DNA from: Dendrolimus kikuchii
Taxonomy: Eukaryota; Arthropoda; Insecta; Lepidoptera; Lasiocampidae
Reading direction: 5' to 3'
Assembly: GCA_019925095.2 (NCBI GenBank)
Contig: CM034391.1
Coordinates: forward strand, 7,964,551 to 8,028,550
Length of the DNA: 64,000 nt
The number at the start of each line of letters is the position of its first letter. Within the stretch, counting starts at the first letter, position 1. Shown here piece after piece: positions 57,801 through 64,000 of the stretch. The notes under the pieces were generated by a model. The model had not been told where the DNA came from, did no database searches, and saw nothing but the letters and a program-made list of their open reading frames with translations. The position numbers and the translations under genes were made by a program.

Positions 57801-60800
57801 TTGCCATAGAAAAGCATGCCTGGAAGGCTGGCTGCATTACCACACTGAATGGCAATACTAACTCACTGTTCAAACTATAAATCAGGCTTCTGATCATGAC
57901 TAGCAGTATCAAAGAATTTTCTACATATGTCTTTGAAGAAATAAAAGAAAAAGAAACACTTTTATATTTTATACTAGTTTTACTGCAGCTTTATTTGTGT
58001 CAACAAATTCATATCAAATAAACATGATCTTAGTTTTCAGTATAAAAAGTATTATAAAATATCATAACTCATCTGTTACATTGAAATTTTTTCATGCTTA
58101 AGTTTGTTTATGTAAATATCCATCCTGTTAATAAATAATGCTATTTCTCAGCATTAAACTATTCTATATTCTTTGTCAGTTTATTTTCCAGAGTTAACCA
58201 ACTCTCTCTCTTTTCTATCATCTTCTCTTAATTATTTGGGGTCGCCATAATATATCTTTTCCTTCTATTCTACTCTATTCTGACATACATCCTGTGTCAC
58301 ACCACAAAACATCATATCATCCTTCACACAATTCATCCACCTCTTTCTTGGTCTACTCATGTACATTTGTACCGATCAATCTTGCAGTTTAACATTCTTT
58401 TTGTCACATGACTTTCATCCATTCTCATTACATCATGTTAGTCTTCTTCCTCTCAATTTTTCACTCACAGTTGCAACTTTCAAAGATCCCCCCTCCCCTC
58501 ACTCACCCCTCATTTTTCACCCTATACATTCTTGTAACACCACAAATTCCATTGCACATTCTCTTCTCATCTGGGTGGAGATGTTTGTGGTCTATCACTT
58601 TAGTTATCTAACATTCAGATCCATATAACATGACCAGTTGTATGATAGATTTTTATATCTGAGTTAACAGAGTACATCCAGAGATTCCAAACTTAACCAA
58701 CAAAAATACAGAGGCAGAAGTAACCATAATAGTTTTTATTTTATCTAAAATTTATCATAACCTTAAAAATGGGGTGATCCTAACCCAAATAGGTGACTCT
58801 TCTGCAGTTTTCTGCTATGTGACATAGAGTTTGATATTAAGATTAATTAAAATATACATGTTGTTAGGTAATGGCCAAGGATGGTGCAGGAGTGTCAGGG
58901 AATGGTATGACAGCAGGGATCCAGTGGAATTAGTCAAAGAGATTACCAGAGTGCGCGCTCGCTATGGCAGGTCTCATAAGATTCTCTTGAGAAAATCGCA
59001 TGTCAAAGTGCCCGAATGTGACGCTGGTAAGAATAATTATAAGATCTACTAAAGCATTTCCCCACAGTAACTGAGGGCGTGGTAATAGACACTTTTTTAT
59101 GCAATGTTTTATGTTTATGGCTTGGCAACCTAGGCCTTTAAGCCAGTACAAATATAGGTTTTACTAATCGGGACAGGCAATGAAACTTTGGACTAAACTC
59201 TCAGATGAATTAAAAGTATAGACAGAGCTGAACAAAAGCTACTAATTAAGTAAAGCGTTTTTTTTAAAGTTGTATGCGTAAACTTAGGTAATATACATGT
59301 GGTTTGCATCTGTTTGGTTAATAGTAATGTATCCACTGGAAACCACTCCACCTTTATCTGTAGTTATTCGATTCAATACTGAGATGTCGTAACGAACTGC
59401 GGTGTGATCGGCATCCATTAGCAACCTTCACTTTGAGAGTCCGAGACTCCGCCTTCCTATTAATGGTCTAAGACTAAATACTAATATACATAACAATGTA
59501 CCGTACTTCAGGGTATTTCTTTCATTGCCAAGGCTTTAAAACAGCAACAAAGAATATATGAAATTCAAACAAACTCATACATTTATATCTAAGTACTACA
59601 AACAACTTTTTGTTCTGTTACATAGTATTTAGTTCTCCCTGTATTATATATAGCCTATTCATTAGTCTAGATTAGCTACAGAAGGCGCCGTAATTACATC
59701 CCCCACTTCTAGCTAACAAAGAAGTTATAAAGTTGGGTAGGGTATATATATAGGGCACCTTTATTTTAAGTAGTGGGAAGGGTGGAGGGGGAGGGTAGGG
59801 AGGAATACTTACCTGTTCTGCAACTCCTATGTCAAGAAACTGTGTGTTGTTAAGATATTAATGTTTTTGTAAATGTATACCTCAGATAGGTTGTGCTACT
59901 TGTTGACCGCTACACAATAAAATTTTCTTAACATAGCGGTTGCAAAGGGGGTTAGTATGCCTCCATACCCTCCCCCTCCATCACTCTACACACCTCCTAT
60001 TACTTAAAGTAACGGTGCCCTATATCTATACCGCACCCATAAAGTTGATGTGGGCCATATTTATGTCATGTCTTCAAGTTACTAGTGAATAGACTCCTAG
60101 AAGACAAAAATATGAGCTTCTAAATGATGTTCAATTTACGCATTTATTAACTGTTTGTCCTATGTTTTATTTTGTATTAAGTATTCTCATCTATAAATAG
60201 AAAACCAAAAGTAATGCTTTCATAGTTGCTTGAAACATTCTTTTTCAACTATCAAAAGGTATTCAATGTTTAAAAAAAAGCTGTGTAAAAACTGTTTATA
60301 AGAACTGATCTTGATCGCATTAATATAAAAAGTAAATTACTTGAACACAGTTTAAATACATCTGCTACTTATAGTTCTGTAGAATATGATTCATACAAAC
60401 TCAATACACAAATCAAAAAAGAGTTGTAGCTTATTGAGTATTGTTGTTAAAGTCCAAATTGAACCTAAGATTCTATAAGGCAATTTAATAACAGAAAAAA
60501 TCACACTATAATTTATAACCAAATATTATTATTTTGTACAGTACATGTAGAGTTTGCTGTATTCATAAAAAAAACTAGATAATCTATGTAGGAATATAAA
60601 GGATACAAATATGTATACCACTTATTTACTTACAAGACAATCAATAAAACATCCAAATTTAATATTGTAAATACTTGGACAAAATACTTCTAGGTTGTTT
60701 TTTTGTATGATCCAAATGTTTTTTTTTTACATTTGTACTTACCCAGGGAAAGCCCCATTATTGCCTTCACTTTACTCTATATTCAATTCTCAGTACAATG

Positions 60801-63634
60801 GTGTTTCTCCATATGTTGGTTAATGTATGGTGTTATGTGATAATGCTGGGTCTTTACCTTTTATTTGAATTGTATGGAGTGCAAGGAACTAGACCCTTCT
60901 ATAGTTCTGTTTACACAAGATATTTTGAATAGGGTCTTTGAATAATTTGAATAGTTTTAAACACACATGTATGTATAATAGGAATAGTGAATTCACATAA
61001 TAGGGATACCTTCATCACTCAAGAAACTAATATCAAAGCATTCTTCCTTTAAAATGTTGCTATGGTGGGTAATAATCCAACAGATGAATTTGTAAAAATA
61101 TGTCTGCCTAATGCCTGAAGCAGGCAACTAGCAGATAGCTAACTGTATGGTATTGGTTTGCGTCGTCTATGGCTGTTTGTAACACCGCCATCTTCCCCAA
61201 AGTGTTGCCAGTATCAGTTGCTTAATACAATATCCACTTTTTTTTAGTGTATATTCTTCATGGTCTTCCCTTTCCTCCCTCCCTCACAATTCCTCCCTAC
61301 TCTCCCTTCATTGACATTAAAAGTCTAAAGTTGTTACAAAATAAACATCTTATCTATTCCGTTATTACTGTATCTGGGATAATGTCAGTGACCGTTTTAC
61401 GATGATATCACGATGGGTTTTGTTTATTATTTGCCAGGTGGTAGAGTATTTGCTCGACTGGATGGCGACCACCCCTGGTCTAGAGTATGCCGCCATAATA
61501 ACCTTGTGTTGTGTTCCGGCATTAATGACCAGGTTCCAGTCTCCTTTAAGAGAGCAGCAGCGCATTTGTAGCACCTTTGGTGTTGCAAATGTCCATAGGC
61601 GATGGTAACCGCTTTCCACCAAGTGGGCCGTCTGCCTGTCTGCTGAACTCCTGCAATAAAAAAAAAAAAAAAATAATGTTGAACTATGGTTTTCAAGTCA
61701 TGGTAACGCCATCTCTTGTTCAAACCACAATACACACTCTTGATACATACATTCCTTCTCTTTTTGTATATTAGTACTATTTATGTATATCTATCTCTGT
61801 CCCCCCAATTTTGCCTTGGCACTTGGAAGATGTCGCCATTTTGTCGTTGTGTTAAAAAGACACATGGAAGAAATAATAAGATTTTTGGCAAGTGCAGTGA
61901 GTTATTGAAACAAACTAAATGGCGGCCGCCGTGATTGCTATTGTTTGAATGATTGGTTAAGGCGGTTTCAAATTCCGTGCATGTATAATATCTACTTTTG
62001 AAGTCACGGCGGATTCTTAATCGACGGGGGTTTGGATGAGTCTATCTAATTATTGTATTTATTTATTGTTATTCGACGAATTTTACACAGCAACTGAAGG
62101 CAATAAAATTATTCTATTATCTTCAACGGCTTCGAGTGTACAGAATATCCGGGGTTTTTTACCTTCAGATTCCGCACACACAGGTTTAAAGCGTTATTTG
62201 TGATGCGACATTATTATTAACTGTTAATGATTGTTAAACATTGACAGATCATCATCCTGGAGGCTTCTCAGTAGCTCATCTTTACCCACTTTTGTAACTA
62301 GTTTTTAAGACTAGTTGTTAGCCCCCCCAAATACAACAAAATTATGTGTGTATACCCTAATGTCGTTAACGGTGTTATTTTTAACGCTATATACATATAA
62401 GACGCATATGGCCGCAGCCACTAACTATAACATTATCCCAGATGGGGCAATGACATTTGTCAGTTTTGAAGTTACATGTTTCCCTTTCACAGTTTGTAAA
62501 ATTTAAGTTAGTGTTAAATATAGTATTGTATTGAATCTATAGCTCGTGACGCAATAGTGAAATATGTCTTATACGGTTTGAAACGTGCCAAGCAGCACGT
62601 TGGCGACAAGCAAGGGACGAAAGAAATATTTGAGTACATTCAGAAAGTAGAAGACATGAGACACTGCGAGGATCCCGCTGCAGGGGCGCTTATGATCACA
62701 CATAATCATTTCACATTGGATCATGTTCCTGGACATTTGCTTACATCCCAAGAAGTAAGTGTTATAGAATTATAAGAAGAATTATAATTATAAGAATACA
62801 AATTTCTTTAAATATTCTAAGAGTTCGTATGCCAGCTTTACACCCGTGTTCATGTAAACTTCTAAGACTAAGTGTGCATTATGATTGCTTATAGTGGACT
62901 CCTCCTTTCACAGTTGACTCCAAAATAGATAAATCGTAGTATGTACTTAGCCTTAGAGGCTTAGTAAGAAGTGTTAAGCCGGATTTCGTTTAGAGCTTTT
63001 TTTTATCTTGTGTCCATTTTTTATAGTAAACAAGACTGTATAATAGAAAAATATTTTTTGAATTTGATTGTTACTCCTTACATTACAAAATACAGACGAC
63101 ATGACAAATAAAAAAGAAATCTACAATTCTATATATTTAGAAATTAAGGAATAAAGCAAGTGGTCTGATTGTGCATCCATGACTCGCATTATTTTGGGGA
63201 GACCCTATGCTAAAATGGTACAATTTTTTACCAATATTAATAGATATGATAATATATACACGACAAATTAAATAAAAGAAATAGCCTCGTTCTTTTAATG
63301 AAGTCATGTCGTTAATCTCTATGCATTAAGATCTATTTTATGTGATGCAGTACTACAATTATCTTAACTTATTACTGTTTTATTCGCCACGTTATGCTCT
63401 GTTTCTCAACAATATTCGTTCTTGACAGATCTGGAATGCACTCTTGCCTCATATGCCGCTCTCTGAAATCTTGTACAACATTCAACGCATCCACAATATG
63501 GGTTTCCTCACCAGCGAATCAACAACTACAGCCATCTTGATATCCCTTCTCAATAATCCAGATAAAATCAAAAGCTCGAAAGTAACACCAATCGAAGTAT
63601 ACATCACTTTGTGCAACTATAAGAAGAAGACGAG
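54837..63634 (+). CDS. RO60: RO60 (Ro60/TROVE RNA-binding protein), first five coding exons, 3' part beyond window
   Basis: Exons at 54837-55034, 55599-55773, 58868-59026, 62543-62754 and 63429-63634 join without breaking frame (316 codons plus 2 bases). Donors are AAG/GTAAAA, ACAG/GTATTT, GCTG/GTAAGA, GAA/GTAAGT and GAG/GTAATT; acceptors are AACCAG, TGTTAG, CTATAG and GACAG. The start is ATG at 54837 (MPEESALDPMIRNRL). The protein follows the TROVE domain: RLLRYIHTGNE; GWYTRFETIAFALAKCL; TRLLKTGNGQGWCRSVREWY; then the RAKQH segment; IWNALLPHMPLSEILYNIQR; TPIEVYITLCNYKKKTR. By family knowledge Ro60 is a HEAT-repeat ring that binds Y-type RNAs and misfolded small RNAs. The von Willebrand A domain is not in the window. 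Introns 2 and 3 (about 3.1 and 3.5 kb) hold transposon pieces. Confidence 0.9.
57795..57945 (-). repeat. Non-LTR retrotransposon 3' end (family N) in RO60 intron 2
   Basis: AGGCTGGCTGCATTACCACA, CTGAATGGCAATACTAACTC and TCAGGCTTCTGATCATGACT match the 3' coding end of 28815-29125. It is antisense to RO60 and strongly decayed. Confidence 0.7.
58195..58665 (-). pseudogene. RTE-like reverse transcriptase C-terminal fragment in RO60 intron 2
   Basis: The plus strand carries TTATTTGGGGTCGCCATAAT, CACACCACAAAACATCATAT and CATCCTTCACACAATTCATC, closely related to the minus-strand fragment 21135-21645, so the coding strand is antisense to RO60. It is shorter and more decayed than that copy. It lies about 200 bp upstream of the exon 3 acceptor. 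Confidence 0.68.
59108..59150 (-). repeat. Family D fragment in RO60 intron 3
   Basis: TTTATGGCTTGGCAACCTAG and GCCTTTAAGCCAG are the reversed 3' end of family D. It stops after about 40 bp, so it is an extreme 5' truncation. Confidence 0.7.
59735..60038. mobile_element. MITE with perfect 8 bp target duplication, RO60 intron 3
   Basis: The duplication ATAAAGTT stands at 59727-59734 and 60039-60046 without mismatch. The inverted repeats are about 120 bp long and imperfect. The left starts GGGTAGGGTATATATATAGG, then GCACCTTTATTTTAAGTAGT; the right, in reverse, starts GGGTGCGGTATAGATATAGG, then GCACCGTTACTTTAAGTAAT. The subterminal G-rich stretch, the TACTTACC-type motif and the CTGCAAC block are shared with 37997-39506 and 49311-50634. 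The element is almost all terminal repeat and has no frame. Confidence 0.88.
60047..61424. other. RO60 intron 3 sequence, nothing recognised
   Basis: AT-rich intronic sequence without supported features. Confidence 0.4.
61425..61675 (+). repeat. Family E repeat with long poly-A tail, RO60 intron 3
   Basis: It runs GCCAGGTGGTAGAGTATTTG, GACTGGATGGCGACCACCCC, GTTCCAGTCTCCTTTAAGAG, GCACCTTTGGTGTTGCAAAT and GGGCCGTCTGCCTGTCTGCT to CTCCTGCAATAAA and an A-run of about 17. The long unbroken A tail suggests this is the youngest copy in the window. It is 5' truncated relative to 34672-34965. Confidence 0.78.
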
Positions 63635-63697
63635 GTAATTTATTTTACTTCCCATACTTTTTAATATTATTATATAACATTTTTAGAGCTAAGTATG

Positions 63698-63830
63698 TCG
63701 CTGAAGAGTTTCTTGTGTCTCGTCTCTTCGAGCCACAACATATTGCGAAGCAGTGGTAAATTAAATTAGGTTCCCTTAGAGTAAATAATAACTATAAACA
63801 AAAATTTGAATTAAATAGTTTTTTTTTAAC
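63698..63830. repeat. Penelope-type arm fragment in RO60 intron 5
   Basis: GCTGAAGAGTTTCTTGTGTC, AGCCACAACATATTGCGAAG, GTGGTAAATTAAATTAGGTT and AGAGTAAATAATAACTATAA match the right arm of 8338-9475 (about 9195-9310), in the same plus orientation. Confidence 0.65.
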
Positions 63831-64000
63831 AACACTACGGACTCAAGTTCCGTACCCTTTTTTACAACTTAATTTCTAAGAAAGTTTTTAGAGTTCATAC
63901 ACGCTTATTGTTTATTTTTGTTATTGTGTGTGACATTAATTTAGTGATTTTACCGTTGTGGTGTACCTTAAGAATAACTTGTTATATTAATTTAGTCTAA

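Overview
The window looks like nuclear DNA from an insect, most probably a moth or butterfly. It is strongly AT-rich. Three conserved animal genes can be recognised, one with GT-AG introns, and they sit among many kinds of insect transposable element: mariner-type transposons, R1-like and RTE-like non-LTR retrotransposons, a Penelope-like element with a GIY-YIG endonuclease remnant, Helitron-like repeats whose ends resemble those of Lepidoptera, hAT-like elements and tRNA-derived SINEs. No bacterial operon, CRISPR array, tRNA or rRNA gene was seen, and no endogenous virus was recognised.

Positions 1-42000 hold no gene that I can support. They are a transposon graveyard. The main pieces are a hAT-like element (571-1316), a CCGACTTC-bounded repeat (2058-3081), an R1-like fragment (5310-5925), a nearly complete DD34D mariner with two nonsense codons (6033-7317), a Penelope-like element with inverted arms (8338-9475), an RTE-like reverse transcriptase end (11120-11866), a nested retrotransposon stack (20985-22497), a frameshifted DD37D mariner inside another inverted-repeat element (23142-24700), a tRNA-derived SINE (about 27765-28040), a cluster of non-LTR 3' ends (28815-31310), and a 1.5 kb non-autonomous DNA transposon (37997-39506). 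Striking perfect hairpins lie at 17187-17226, 20153-20212 and 40942-41073.

Positions 42000-64000 carry the genes. An intronless RNF4/Degringolade-type SUMO-targeted ubiquitin ligase (42824-44611, +) converges on an intronless CCDC28-type coiled-coil protein (48315-48911, -). Downstream is the 5' part of RO60 (54837-63634, +). Five coding exons cover the start and most of the TROVE RNA-binding domain, and the von Willebrand A part must lie beyond the window. The RO60 introns hold further transposon fragments. These genes act in different processes (SUMO-directed ubiquitination, an adaptor-like coiled-coil protein, small-RNA binding), and nothing in the sequence ties them into one pathway.

Two repeat families defined here from their own insertion footprints deserve attention. 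One is a short retroposon (called family D here) with 12-14 bp target duplications and two alternative 3' tails, with copies just upstream of two of the genes. The other is a non-autonomous DNA transposon family with 8 bp target duplications and the terminal motif TTTTAAGTAGTGGG. All assignments come from reading the sequence; no database search was possible.
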